64,000 nt of DNA from an uncultured Amphritea sp. (GCF_937127095.1 NZ_CAKZLP010000084.1:62001-126000); one strand, 5' to 3'. Positions 1 to 8,847 are shown, numbered from the stretch's first letter. A program made the numbers and translations. Notes: generated by a model not told the origin, from the letters alone.

Positions 1-1367
1 TAACCCGCCTGCTTAACTTCGCTTTTATCAGACAAGTAGGCTTCCAGAGAATCATCCAAAGCATCGATCCATGGGGTATGGTGCGGTGGTGACATGGTGC
101 CGGTCATCAGGGAGCGGAAGGAGAAGTCACGGAAGGTCATGATGTTTTCCTTCTTGTGATGTTTCCATTCCAGGAAGGTCTGACGTACACCTTCGATGTC
201 GAAGGTCGGGTAATCGGTGGCTTCGATCAGTTCGAGGATATAATCGCCCTGATAGGTAAACATCTCTTCGGCGGTTTCCAAAGTCAGTTCCCGCTCGCGC
301 CACTCCATACTGTTCGCTACCATCTCCTCTTTAGTGGCAGGCAGGGTGATGGTGCCCATAATGACATCCCGCACATACCAGGCTTGCGCATCAAACATGT
401 TGAAGGTGTACCACTGATCCTGCATACCTAGATAGAACATCTGGGTGTTGTGCTCCCAGACTACCCCTTTATAGAGATCCATCGCCCAGAGGCGGTTATC
501 GGTTTTCAGGCGTAGAGATTCATCAATGAATGGGAAGTGGTGCAGGTAACCGGTGCAGAGGATGATGGCGTCTATTTTGCGGCTGGTGCCATCGGCAAAG
601 TAGGCGGTATCGGTATCAACCCGTTGTAACAGGGGTTTCTCCTCCCAGTTTTTGGGCCACTTGTAACCCATAGGTGCGGTGCGGTAACAACTGATCAGGC
701 TGCGTGCGCCATATTTATAGCACTGTGAGCCAATGTCTTCGGCAGAATAACTGCTGCCAACCAGCAGAATGTCTTTGTCTTTAAATTCCAGGGCATCACG
801 GAAGTCGTGAGCATGCAGAATGCGCCCGCCAAAGGTGCTGAAGCCTTCAAATTCGGGAACCCGTGGGGTAGAGAAGTGCCCTGATGCACAAACCACATAA
901 TCGAACGCTTCTGAATAGACGGTATCGCTGTTGTGGTCGTGTACGGTGACGGTGAACAGTTTGCTGCTGTCATCGAAGGTGATGTTGCGAACCGGGGTGT
1001 TAAAGCGGATATAGTCGCGTACGCCGGCCTTTTCTACCCGGCCCTTGATGTAGTCCCATAACACTTCACGGGGTGGGTAGGAGGCGATTGGCTTGCCAAA
1101 ATGTTCATCAAAACTGTAATCAGCGAACTCCAGACACTCTTTAGGTCCGTTGGACCAGAGATAGCGATACATACTGCCGTGAACCGGTTCGCCATGCTCA
1201 TCTAAACCTGTTCTCCAGGAATAGTTCCATAAACCGCCCCAGTCGCTCTGTTTTTCAAAGCAGACTATCTCCGGTATCTCAGCGCCCTTTGCCTGTGCGG
1301 ACTGGAAGGCCCGAAGTTGAGCCAGGCCGCTGGGCCCTGCGCCGATTATCGCAACTCGCTTGGTCAT
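1..1367 (-). CDS. tmm: Trimethylamine monooxygenase (flavin-containing), 3' end at window edge
   Basis: Oxidises trimethylamine to TMAO with FAD, NADPH and O2 in the cytoplasm. Reading leftward from the ATG at 1367, the frame is open to base 1 for 455 codons. It shows the FAD motif GAGPSG (residues 9-14), the FMO fingerprint FGGRILHAHDF and an NADP-binding GSSYSAEDIG. The start is preceded by an AGGAG-type ribosome site. The final visible bases read TA?, so the stop may lie exactly at the edge; the length already matches bacterial Tmm (about 450 residues). It lies downstream of, and in the same direction as, the kinase/regulator/PAS genes, and in the same locus as the TMAO demethylase at 4509, which completes the pathway. 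I read this as Tmm rather than a generic Baeyer-Villiger enzyme because of the opening MTKRVAIIGAGPSG and the tdm neighbour. Confidence 0.93.
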   Translation of the reverse strand, partial: MTKRVAIIGAGPSGLAQLRAFQSAQAKGAEIPEIVCFEKQSDWGGLWNYSWRTGLDEHGEPVHGSMYRYLWSNGPKECLEFADYSFDEHFGKPIASYPPREVLWDYIKGRVEKAGVRDYIRFNTPVRNITFDDSSKLFTVTVHDHNSDTVYSEAFDYVVCASGHFSTPRVPEFEGFSTFGGRILHAHDFRDALEFKDKDILLVGSSYSAEDIGSQCYKYGARSLISCYRTAPMGYKWPKNWEEKPLLQRVDTDTAYFADGTSRKIDAIILCTGYLHHFPFIDESLRLKTDNRLWAMDLYKGVVWEHNTQMFYLGMQDQWYTFNMFDAQAWYVRDVIMGTITLPATKEEMVANSMEWRERELTLETAEEMFTYQGDYILELIEATDYPTFDIEGVRQTFLEWKHHKKENIMTFRDFSFRSLMTGTMSPPHHTPWIDALDDSLEAYLSDKSEVKQAG

Positions 1368-1383
1368 ATGTGATCTCCTGATA

Positions 1384-1391
1384 ATGTACAT
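1384..1391. promoter_or_regulatory. ATGTACAT palindrome in the tmm leader
   Basis: The 8-bp palindrome ATGTACAT lies 17 bp upstream of the tmm start codon. The same 8-mer occurs three times in the divergent control region of the DgcA-like demethylase and its TetR regulator (18281-18365). A shared regulator is an inference from the repeated word; no binding data are implied. Confidence 0.35.
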
Positions 1392-1467
1392 TCTTTTCAT
1401 CAGGTTATTCAGATATCAGGTCGCGATAAATTCCTCTGAGTGGATAAGTCAAAAGGGGTAACAGGGG

Positions 1468-2253
1468 TTAGTCGGAAGGGGGGCTTATATTCAGAATAAT
1501 TCCCTCGACGCCAAGCACTGCGCCGGTTGAGGAGTAGATACCCTGTCCTTTCTCATACACCTGACGGAACTGACCATCGGCATGGAGTAACTGATAATAC
1601 AACTCAAAACAGCGATGTTGCTGCAGTGCCCGCTGCACTGTTTCCCACACCCGGCTAGCATCGTTGGGATGGATAAGTCCGCCAATAGACAACTGGGTCT
1701 GATTGAGTAACTGGTCCCGACCGTAACCGGTCAGCTCTTTACAGCCTTCACTGACATATTCCATGGTCCAGCGGGTATCGTTGCGTCCCCGATAGATCAT
1801 GCCCGGTATGCGGTTAACTAAACCGGAAAGGCTACGGTGACTGGCTTTGCTGATCTCATCGTCGCGAACCTGGGGGGTAATATCACAGAGGGTGGCGGTG
1901 AGCGGAAAAGGTTGACCCGCGCGAAGCGGTTGTAAACGTATTTCACACCAGCGTACCTCGCTATCCTTGCGGATTAAACGGAACCAGAGATACTGGCTGT
2001 CGCCTCCCCGACTGACCTGACGGGTGATATCGATCCAGTTTTTCAGGTCTTCCGGGTGGATATAGTCACTGAAGCAGGTATCGGTTGCTTCCTTATGGGT
2101 GTATCCGGTCAGCGTTTTCCAGCAAGCGTTAACATAGTTGATTTGCAGACGGCTGTTAAAGACGAGTACAGCATCTCCCAGACTATCGAGAACTTCGGTC
2201 AGCTCTGGCAACTCTGTTTTTGGGGTGCGGCGGAACAGATTGAGTACTGTCAT
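1468..2253 (-). CDS. Stand-alone double PAS-domain protein, third gene of the kinase-regulator unit
   Basis: A 261-residue soluble protein with two PAS domains (about residues 18-130 and 140-258) and no visible output domain: no kinase, GGDEF, EAL or HTH. The first PAS region has the GDAVLVFNSRLQINYVN type start; the second has the PAS_3-like IPGMIYRGRNDTRWTMEYVS and ends in the usual DIT/NIS type strand. The start at 2253 overlaps the stop of the response regulator as ATGA, which implies translational coupling. It probably senses a ligand or redox state and acts through the kinase at 2962 or the regulator, but nothing in the sequence proves this. A longer start at 2316 would run inside the regulator gene and is less likely. 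Confidence 0.85.
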   Translation of the reverse strand: MTVLNLFRRTPKTELPELTEVLDSLGDAVLVFNSRLQINYVNACWKTLTGYTHKEATDTCFSDYIHPEDLKNWIDITRQVSRGGDSQYLWFRLIRKDSEVRWCEIRLQPLRAGQPFPLTATLCDITPQVRDDEISKASHRSLSGLVNRIPGMIYRGRNDTRWTMEYVSEGCKELTGYGRDQLLNQTQLSIGGLIHPNDASRVWETVQRALQQHRCFELYYQLLHADGQFRQVYEKGQGIYSSTGAVLGVEGIILNISPPSD

Positions 2254-2957
2254 AGGCCGTTCTCTGTTTCTGTTAAGCCAGACGTGTTCATAGTGGACAT
2301 GTTTGCATGTGCCCAAGCGGCCAGCTCCAGACGTGAGTTGACGTTGAGTTTGCGCAACAGGTTTTTAACATAGACCTTAACGGTGCCGTCACTGATGCCC
2401 AGTTCACGGGCGATCAGTTTATTGCTCATGCCCCGGGTAATGAGTTTCAGGGTTTGTTGTTCCCGCTCAGTCAGATCGAAGTGATTACTATTACTGGTTG
2501 GCATCTCGCGGGTGTGTTGGTCACCCTTGCTCAGGTGGTGTGCCAGCATAGTAACGCCGGTATTATCCATGGCGATATTGCCCTGCATAACACCTTGCAA
2601 GCCGCTGATAATCTGTTCGGGTGATGAATCTTTTAACAGATAGCCATTGGCACCTGCTGAGATGGCTTCGAACAGTTCACTGCTGTCATCAGAGGCGGTT
2701 AGAAACACGATCTTCTGTTCAGCACCCATCTGTTTCAGCTGCTGTAGGAGTTCCAGTCCTGAGAGTTCAGGCATATGCATGTCCAGCAGCAGCAGGTCAG
2801 GGCTGAGGCCGGGAAGGGCTTCGAGCAGCTGCTGGCCGCCTTCGAAATCTGCCAGTACTCTGAACTCTCCACTGTCGTTCAGCAGTTCAACCACGCCACG
2901 TCTGAACAATGGGTGGTCATCAACGATAATGACACGGGTAATCGTAACTTCATTCAT
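2250..2957 (-). CDS. NarL/LuxR-type response regulator
   Basis: A two-component transcription regulator. The N-terminal receiver has the acidic pair VDD (residues 12-14), the phosphorylation site D59 in LLLDMHMP, and a conserved K in LLKDSSPEQ. The C-terminal LuxR helix-turn-helix begins at LTEREQQTLKLI and contains ELGISDGTVKVYVKNLLRKL. The ATG at 2957 lies four bases after the kinase stop codon. A GTG at 2972 overlapping the kinase is an alternative start. It overlaps the PAS gene downstream by four bases. Its place between tmm and tdm makes these the obvious candidate targets; the target is inferred. Confidence 0.9.
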   Translation of the reverse strand: MNEVTITRVIIVDDHPLFRRGVVELLNDSGEFRVLADFEGGQQLLEALPGLSPDLLLLDMHMPELSGLELLQQLKQMGAEQKIVFLTASDDSSELFEAISAGANGYLLKDSSPEQIISGLQGVMQGNIAMDNTGVTMLAHHLSKGDQHTREMPTSNSNHFDLTEREQQTLKLITRGMSNKLIARELGISDGTVKVYVKNLLRKLNVNSRLELAAWAHANMSTMNTSGLTETENGL

Positions 2958-2961
2958 AAGC

Positions 2962-4155
2962 TCAGTATTCACTTTGAGTTTGTGTCATGGAATTGTTCTG
3001 GGAATGACAAGCCCCTGGTATCACAAGATCGATACGGGTACCTCCCTGTGTGCGGGGCAGAATAAACAGGCTGGCATGGATCCGTTCGGCCCGCTCCTGC
3101 ATGATCTTCATGCCAAAGCTGTCCTGGCGGGCCTGATCAGCACAGATCCCTTTACCATTATCTTCAACCCGGATGCGGATGGAGTCGTCATTCTGACGCA
3201 GAAGTTGCACCCGCGCATGGCTTGCATGGGAGTGGCGGACAATATTGTTGAGCGCTTCTCGGATAATAAAAATCGCCTGGGAGTCATCCTCGGTAATCAG
3301 CTGTGCGCCCACCCGGTTATCCAGTTCAAAGACCACCGAACTGCGCTGTTCAAATTCACTGATCGCCTGACTGATGGCATCGACCAGTTGCCCCTGTTCT
3401 ATTGAGAGCCGTGAGCAGGCGATTAGCTCCCGGGTCTGGCGATAGGCGCATTGAGCCTGATGACACAGATCCTCGCTGATCGCTGCCAGTTCCGGTTCTG
3501 ATTGACGTTTGCACTGATCGGCCAATCGGGAAGCCTTGATCCGCATATAGCCAAGAATCTGCGCCATCGAATCATGCAGTTCGGCGGCATGGGCGGCTTT
3601 TTCTGAGGTGATCGCCGCACTGATACGGGATTGCTGGCGGTACCAGCCACTCAGTCCACCAGTGAGAGCTTCGGCAATCGGCTCTGATATCTGGTTGATC
3701 TGTTTGCTATCCGGCAGTCTCTCTTTAAAACAAAGCACCATCCAGCCTGCTGGATTCACATCATCAAAGCGTAACTGCAGCGCGTGAACCGATAGCGCGG
3801 TGCCTGGCAGTTTATAGCGCAGTTCATTGGCATCGCTGATGTAGTGTTCCGTCAGTTGGTAGCGCAGCTGACCGGCCAGCCCAATGGGCGGGGTGACGGT
3901 AGAAGCGTGTAGCAGAAGATCTCGCTGAGGAGTGGGTACACCCATCAGATAGAGCTCCGCTTCAAGGTGGAAGCTGATATAGCTTTGGAGTCGGTTGAGT
4001 GCCTGTTCCAGACTGAGCCGGATATCTTCACTGCAGGCCAGATCCACGACCAGTTGCGTCAGGGCAGGCGCGCAGACGATCTCTTTCTGTTTTGCCGGTT
4101 GCTCGCGCAAGAACTGTGGGAAGTTGTGCATCCACAGTGGAATTGATACCGCCAT
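2962..4155 (-). CDS. Soluble NarX/DegS-type sensor histidine kinase
   Basis: A 397-residue kinase without transmembrane segments. Residues about 25-175 form a GAF-like sensor region. A HisKA_3 dimerisation box has the phosphoacceptor H194 in AELHDSMAQ. A C-terminal HATPase domain has the N box REALNNIVRHSHA and the G box VEDNGKGI. The ATG at 4155 follows an AAGGAGG ribosome site. Cognate to the regulator that follows at once. Because it is cytoplasmic it would sense an intracellular signal; TMA, TMAO or formaldehyde are plausible from context but unproved. Divergent from tdm, sharing the control region 4156-4508. Confidence 0.9.
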   Translation of the reverse strand: MAVSIPLWMHNFPQFLREQPAKQKEIVCAPALTQLVVDLACSEDIRLSLEQALNRLQSYISFHLEAELYLMGVPTPQRDLLLHASTVTPPIGLAGQLRYQLTEHYISDANELRYKLPGTALSVHALQLRFDDVNPAGWMVLCFKERLPDSKQINQISEPIAEALTGGLSGWYRQQSRISAAITSEKAAHAAELHDSMAQILGYMRIKASRLADQCKRQSEPELAAISEDLCHQAQCAYRQTRELIACSRLSIEQGQLVDAISQAISEFEQRSSVVFELDNRVGAQLITEDDSQAIFIIREALNNIVRHSHASHARVQLLRQNDDSIRIRVEDNGKGICADQARQDSFGMKIMQERAERIHASLFILPRTQGGTRIDLVIPGACHSQNNSMTQTQSEY

Positions 4156-4508
4156 TCTAACCTCCTTACAGCGTGGTTGCCGGTGGGGAATACGTTGAGT
4201 TATGCAGTCAGTGCACGTCTATAGAGTGAATTACAAAGCAGCATCTGTGCCATAGCGGCGTGTGTACTCACAATGGCATACCCCTTCCTGATGATTGTGC
4301 CGATAATCACTATGAGTAAATATTTTTAACCATCAAGAAATAAAATTTCGACACTGAAACACTCTGTTGTATGCACCAAGTTAGTCCTCGCTGCATAAAA
4401 ATGCACTTAGATGAGGCTGAATGGATAAAGCTGAAACAGGCAGAACCTGATGGGTGCCACGCTTCAGTGATCTGACGATTGAGTCAAACGGTTTAACGGG
4501 ATAACGCT
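4156..4508. promoter_or_regulatory. Divergent control region between the kinase gene and tdm
   Basis: A 353-bp AT-richer gene-free stretch between two divergent genes. It contains repeated TGCAC/TGCAT words at about 4373-4410 that could be operator half sites. No sigma-54 box, riboswitch or terminator was recognised. Both the regulatory unit and tdm must be transcribed from here. Confidence 0.4.
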
Positions 4509-6812
4509 ATGACAATTCAGCAACAACCAGTTCAGGATGCATTAAATAAAGGAGTCGCTCCCCGGTTATATCGGGTGGAGGGGCAGGGAGCACTGCGTCT
4601 TGATCTGCATGTTGGTGACCGTGTCTGTATTACCTCTGCGGATACCCATCAGGGTTGTGAACTGTTGTTTATCGATGCACAGGGAAGCGTGCCTGAAGCA
4701 TCGCTGCCATCTTACGCCTTCAGTAAAGCAGTTAATGCACTGGCGCAGTTAGAACAGCAGAGTGATTCTGCACAGCGTTTAAACGCGTTACTGCAGGTCT
4801 GGGGTATTGGTGAGCAGGCATTGCATCAGGCATGTTGCTTTGCTGCCGACTCACTGCCGGAGTTTGCAGTCACTGAAGCGGTCACGATGATTGTGCTTTG
4901 CTGTGGACAGGATATGCAGGTGACTGAGCAAGCGCCGGTGACTGAACTGCAGGTTGCTCATTTCACCACCGCCGATGCCGCGTTGCCTATGCCTCTGGCC
5001 GCTCCCCGTAGCGAGTTTCGGGTGCCCCGATGCAGCGCCACCAGCTATGAAGTTAAAGCCGGAGAGTGGATACAGATTATCGATGTTGAGGGAAAACAGT
5101 GCAGTGATTTTATCGCCTTTGATGCCGTAGCGCAGGCGCAGGGCAGGGAGGTCGCTCTGGATGCGGTTGCCACCCGAACGCTCAATGGTCTGACCCTGCC
5201 ACAACCGGGTTTACACTCAAAACTGACCGATGCGCAGCAGAAAACCATGTTGGAAGTGGTGCAGGATACGGTCGGGCGTCACGACAGCTTCCTGTTTGCC
5301 TGCAACAGCAAGTATTACGAAGACAGCGGTTATTTTGGTCATATTAACTGTACTGAAAACTTTAACCGCAGCCTGAGCCGTTATGGCATCGCTCCCCGGG
5401 CTGGCTGGCCTGCGATCAACTTCTTTTTTAATACCAGCGCCGGAGACTGCGGCACCATCGGCTTCGAAGAGCCCTGGTCCCGTGCCGGTGATTATGTCCT
5501 GTTGCGGGCTACACGGGACCTGATCTGCGTTTCGTCTGCCTGCCCCGACGACATCGATCCGGCGAATGGCTGGAATCCAACCGATATTCATGTCCGCATC
5601 TATCCCGCAACCTGTGAATTCCCCCGCTCAGTGGGATATCGGATAACACCAGAGGAGCAACCCCGTATGACTAAAGCAACCGGTTTTCATGGCCGCACAT
5701 CCGCTCTGACGAAACAGTTTACAGAATATCGGGGCTACTGGGTGGCGTCTGACTATCAGAACTATGGCGCCCGGGCGGAATATCTGGCCTGCCGTGAACG
5801 GGTAGCGATGATCGATCTGACCCCGCTGCGAAAGTTTGAAGTGCTGGGGCCTGACGCAGAAACCCTGCTGCAGTATGCCCTGACTCGCAACGTAGCACGT
5901 ATGGCGGTTGGTGAGGTGGTGTATTCGGCGGTGTGTCACAGCACCGGAGGAATGATTGATGATGGCACCCTGTTTCGTTTGGGGCAGCATGCGTTCCGCT
6001 GGATCTGTGGTGATTCCTATTGCGGTATCTGGCTGCGCCAGTTAGCGACCGAGCAAGGGTTGCAGGTGCAAGTGAGAGAATCCACCGATCAGATCCATAA
6101 CGTCGCTGTACAGGGGCCGCAAAGCCGCAATCTGTTGCAGCAGATAATCTGGAATGCTGAGTCATGCACCCCGGTGTCTGAGTTGGGTTGGTTTCGCTTT
6201 ATGACCGGGCGCCTCGGTGGGCCTGAGGGGATGCCGGTGATGGTCTCTCGCACCGGCTATACCGGAGAACTTGGGTTTGAGGTCTGGTGTCATCCTGATC
6301 AGGCTGAACAGCTGTGGGACCGAATCTGGGTAACGGGTGAACCGTATGGTATCGCTCCGCTGGGATTTGATGCCCTGGATATGTTGCGTATAGAAGCAGG
6401 ACTGATCTTCGCCGAACATGAATTCTGTGCCGAAACCAATCCGTATGAAGCGGGTATCGGTTTTACAGTGCCGCTGAAAACCAAGACCGATGATTTTGTC
6501 GGTCGCGAGGCGATCGCTGCGCAGAATCCTGCCAGTCGGAAAAAACTGGTGGGCCTGTTGATCGATAGCCAGGAACGGGTGAGTCATGGGGATTCAGTGT
6601 TCAACGGCCGCTTTCCGGTGGGCGTGGTCACCAGCGCAACCTATTCGCCGATTCTGAAGAGTCAGATCGCACTCTGTCGGGTTGAGCCGCAGTTTGCTGA
6701 GCCGGACACCACTCTGGAAGTGGGGCAGCTGGATGGCCAGCGTAAGCGGATTCCGGTTCGTACTACCACGTTACCGTTTTACGATCCGGAAAGAACCCGG
6801 GTCAGAAGTTAA
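4509..6812 (+). CDS. tdm: Trimethylamine N-oxide demethylase
   Basis: Splits TMAO to dimethylamine and formaldehyde; in the characterised Methylocella enzyme the formaldehyde is passed to tetrahydrofolate. At 767 residues it has the two-part architecture of Tdm: a DUF1989 zinc domain (about residues 165-365) and a C-terminal GcvT/aminomethyltransferase domain (about 390-765). Candidate zinc ligands are C265 (FACNS), C281 (INCTE) and C345 (SACPDD); from memory these spacings match the three zinc cysteines of Methylocella Tdm. The residues before 160 resemble a second, degenerate DUF1989-type region. The ATG at 4509 is preceded by a weak AACGGGATAACG. The pairing with tmm makes a complete TMA to DMA route; no dimethylamine monooxygenase (dmm) genes are visible here. 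Confidence 0.92.
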   Translation: MTIQQQPVQDALNKGVAPRLYRVEGQGALRLDLHVGDRVCITSADTHQGCELLFIDAQGSVPEASLPSYAFSKAVNALAQLEQQSDSAQRLNALLQVWGIGEQALHQACCFAADSLPEFAVTEAVTMIVLCCGQDMQVTEQAPVTELQVAHFTTADAALPMPLAAPRSEFRVPRCSATSYEVKAGEWIQIIDVEGKQCSDFIAFDAVAQAQGREVALDAVATRTLNGLTLPQPGLHSKLTDAQQKTMLEVVQDTVGRHDSFLFACNSKYYEDSGYFGHINCTENFNRSLSRYGIAPRAGWPAINFFFNTSAGDCGTIGFEEPWSRAGDYVLLRATRDLICVSSACPDDIDPANGWNPTDIHVRIYPATCEFPRSVGYRITPEEQPRMTKATGFHGRTSALTKQFTEYRGYWVASDYQNYGARAEYLACRERVAMIDLTPLRKFEVLGPDAETLLQYALTRNVARMAVGEVVYSAVCHSTGGMIDDGTLFRLGQHAFRWICGDSYCGIWLRQLATEQGLQVQVRESTDQIHNVAVQGPQSRNLLQQIIWNAESCTPVSELGWFRFMTGRLGGPEGMPVMVSRTGYTGELGFEVWCHPDQAEQLWDRIWVTGEPYGIAPLGFDALDMLRIEAGLIFAEHEFCAETNPYEAGIGFTVPLKTKTDDFVGREAIAAQNPASRKKLVGLLIDSQERVSHGDSVFNGRFPVGVVTSATYSPILKSQIALCRVEPQFAEPDTTLEVGQLDGQRKRIPVRTTTLPFYDPERTRVRS

Positions 6813-6843
6813 TTCAGATTTAATCAAATGAAGGAGTAAGCCT

Positions 6844-6939
6844 ATGGCTATGATCTATGTAAAACAGGCACCAACAATACCGCTGCCCAGCATGGTGCGG
6901 CTGGCATCTGACGTTTTTCCTGATGATAGCGTTTTATGA
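6844..6939 (+). CDS. Possible 31-residue small protein downstream of tdm
   Basis: A short frame, ATG to TGA, 31 bases after the tdm stop, with a good AAGGAG ribosome site eight bases upstream. It encodes a 31-residue peptide starting MAMIYVKQAPTIPLP and ending FPDDSVL. No family is recognised. It has no strong membrane segment. It could be a small protein, a leader, or the remnant of a lost gene that followed tdm. The ribosome site is the main support. Confidence 0.4.
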   Translation: MAMIYVKQAPTIPLPSMVRLASDVFPDDSVL

Positions 6940-6968
6940 TCAGGATAAAGGCATAAATTGACTCTGAA

Positions 6969-6983
6969 TGGTGCGGCGCACCA
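6969..6983. promoter_or_regulatory. Palindrome TGGTGCGGCGCACCA upstream of amt
   Basis: A perfect 15-base inverted repeat (TGGTGC-GGC-GCACCA) about 90 bp upstream of the sigma-54-type promoter at 7071. Nearly the same word, TGGTGCGACGCACTA, occurs upstream of glnK at 11211, where it runs into an NtrC-like site. It may be an enhancer element for nitrogen control; a transcript hairpin after tdm is an alternative, but no T-run follows. Confidence 0.45.
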
Positions 6984-7070
6984 ATAGGGGTCGGTTTAAA
7001 GCGTATAAAAGTGTGAAGATTAATGGTTATTAGAATCTAATGTATTGATTTAAAAGATTAAATAATTAGT

Positions 7071-7087
7071 TTGGTATGATATCTGCA
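7071..7087 (+). promoter_or_regulatory. Sigma-54-type promoter for the first ammonium channel
   Basis: TTGGTATGATATCTGCA fits the -24/-12 rule, with GG and GC separated by ten bases. It lies about 110 bp upstream of the amt start, leaving a leader of ordinary length. With the upstream palindrome at 6969 this suggests nitrogen-limited, RpoN/NtrC-dependent expression, as is usual for ammonium channels. Confidence 0.6.
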
Positions 7088-7195
7088 TTTCCTTAAGGGA
7101 AATAAAGTTTACCAATGATAAATAAAAGTTTGACTGTTTTAGTCGCAGTTCTAGAGCTTAACAATAGAAAATTTAACTGATGAGAGGTTTCCAAA

Positions 7196-8548
7196 ATGGA
7201 GCAAACAGCCCCTACACTTGCAGAGTTACAAACTCTGATTGAGATGACGGGCACCATCAATATGGAGGTGTTCTATTGGTGGTGTACCGGCCTGATGGTA
7301 ATTATCCATGCAGGCTTTCTGGCGTATGAGATGGGTGCATCCCGCCTGAAAAACGCACTGGCTTCCGGTGTGAAAAACATTCTGGCTTTTGCCTTTATTA
7401 TCCCCACGTTCTTTTTCTTCGGCTGGTGGATCTACCTGGCGATGTATAACGGTTTCACACCCGATTATGAAGCCGCCGCCGCAGGTCTGCCCTGGTCATC
7501 AAATATGGGGCCAAATTTGACTGATAATGCCAGCGGTATCTTCTGGGGCGCATTTGTATTGTTTGCGGCAACCACTGCTTCGATCTTCTCAGGCGCAGTG
7601 ATTGAGCGTATCCGTATGAGCTCTTTCCTGATTCTGGCAATCATTCTGGGTTCTGTTGTCTGGATTCTGGGCGCTGCATGGGGCTGGCACCCAACTGGCT
7701 GGCTCACCGTTGAGTGGGGCTTCCACGACTTTGGTGCGGCAGGCTGTGTACACATGGTTGCCGGGTTCTTCGCCCTGGGCGTGACCATCAACCTTGGGCC
7801 TCGTATCGGTCGCTTCCTGGCGGATGGCACCGTGGTTGATATCAAAGGTCACAGCATGCCGATGACCATTATCGGTCTGATGCTGATTATCGTTGGTTTC
7901 TTTGGTTTCCTCGGTGGCTGCATTATCTATGCAGGCAGCGCGCAGTGGACTACTATCTTTGGTACTCCGGTTACCTTGTCGGCAGTGAGCTTCAATACAC
8001 TGATGGCGTTCTCCGGCGGTATTATCGGTGCTTACTTTGTTACCCGTCAGCCATTCTGGATGATGTCTGGTGCACTGGCAGGTATCTTCTCTGCGGCTCC
8101 TGGTCTGGATCTTTACTATCCGCCACTGGCATTCCTGCTGGGTATTACCGGTGGTGTTGTTGCGCCGCTGGCCGATAAGTTCATCACTCATAAGTTTAAG
8201 GTTGATGATGCGGTAGGTGCTTTTGCGGTTCACGGTGTCGGTGGTCTGATCGGTATTGTCGGTCTGGGTATCTTTGCCAGTGGCTTCCCGAACGTTGTTG
8301 AAGGTGCGCCAGACGTTTCTTTCACCGGTCAGCTGATGAGTGCCGGTGTAATGGCTCTGCTTGGCTTCGTACCTGGGTTTGGTCTGTCATATGTGATGGC
8401 GAAGATGAACTTCCTGCGGGTGCCACCTAAAGCTGAAGAGATGGGGCTGGATATCGTAGAGGTACCTCTACAAGCTTATCCTGAATCTGTGCCTGCATAC
8501 TCTGCTCCTGGAGAGCTTCCGGCCACTAAAGTTACAGCAACTGCTTAA
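7196..8548 (+). CDS. amt: Ammonium transporter (Amt family), first copy
   Basis: A 450-residue integral inner-membrane ammonia/ammonium channel with about eleven membrane segments. The twin pore histidines are visible as H186 in GCVHMVAG and H346 in FAVHGVGG, and the usual aspartate precedes in FHDFGAAG. A 40-residue soluble tail ends in SAPGELPATKVTATA, where a PII protein would dock. It differs clearly from the second Amt at 11714, so it is not a recent duplicate. It stands before eutBC; a likely role is recapture of ammonia released by ethanolamine breakdown. The start follows a GAGAGG ribosome site. Control is probably from the sigma-54-type promoter at 7071. Confidence 0.93.
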   Translation: MEQTAPTLAELQTLIEMTGTINMEVFYWWCTGLMVIIHAGFLAYEMGASRLKNALASGVKNILAFAFIIPTFFFFGWWIYLAMYNGFTPDYEAAAAGLPWSSNMGPNLTDNASGIFWGAFVLFAATTASIFSGAVIERIRMSSFLILAIILGSVVWILGAAWGWHPTGWLTVEWGFHDFGAAGCVHMVAGFFALGVTINLGPRIGRFLADGTVVDIKGHSMPMTIIGLMLIIVGFFGFLGGCIIYAGSAQWTTIFGTPVTLSAVSFNTLMAFSGGIIGAYFVTRQPFWMMSGALAGIFSAAPGLDLYYPPLAFLLGITGGVVAPLADKFITHKFKVDDAVGAFAVHGVGGLIGIVGLGIFASGFPNVVEGAPDVSFTGQLMSAGVMALLGFVPGFGLSYVMAKMNFLRVPPKAEEMGLDIVEVPLQAYPESVPAYSAPGELPATKVTATA

Positions 8549-8559
8549 GGAGAACGACG

Positions 8560-8727
8560 ATGAACTCTAGTCCTATTACAACCTGGGAAGGTGCAGAAGC
8601 GTATTTTACGTTTGCTGACAGCCCTACTGCGATGATGGTTATTCTGGCGCTGGCGGTAGCTGCAACGGTGGGAGCCGTGGTCGCCAGTGTGCTTCATGAA
8701 AATCATACTTATATCGACTATAAATAG
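8560..8727 (+). CDS. 55-residue single-span membrane miniprotein following amt
   Basis: A 55-residue frame eleven bases after the amt stop, with an AAGGAG ribosome site six bases before its ATG. Residues about 24-44 (MMVILALAVAATVGAVVASV) form one hydrophobic helix, flanked by a short acidic N-terminus and a C-terminus ending in YIDYK. The gene is followed directly by the strong terminator at 8773, so it is the last gene of the amt transcript. I do not recognise a family. Co-transcription suggests a partner or small subunit of the channel; this is inference. Confidence 0.7.
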   Translation: MNSSPITTWEGAEAYFTFADSPTAMMVILALAVAATVGAVVASVLHENHTYIDYK

Positions 8728-8772
8728 TTGAAGCTATAGGCTGAAAAGCGATAGTGTTGTAACACAACACAC

Positions 8773-8806
8773 TCCGGGGCAGCTCAGGCTGCCCCGGAAT
8801 TTTCTG
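8773..8806 (+). terminator. Intrinsic terminator after the amt unit
   Basis: A perfect 11-bp GC-rich stem (TCCGGGGCAGC / GCTGCCCCGGA) with a TCAG loop, followed by ATTTTCTGTTC. It separates the amt transcript from eutB. Confidence 0.85.
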
Positions 8807-8847
8807 TTCTGTTTATCTGAAAGTGTCTTGGTGGAGATCATCGTTTA

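Noticed and set aside
2647..3405. 252-codon open frame on the plus strand
   Set aside because: Opposite the kinase and response-regulator genes, whose domains are unmistakable.
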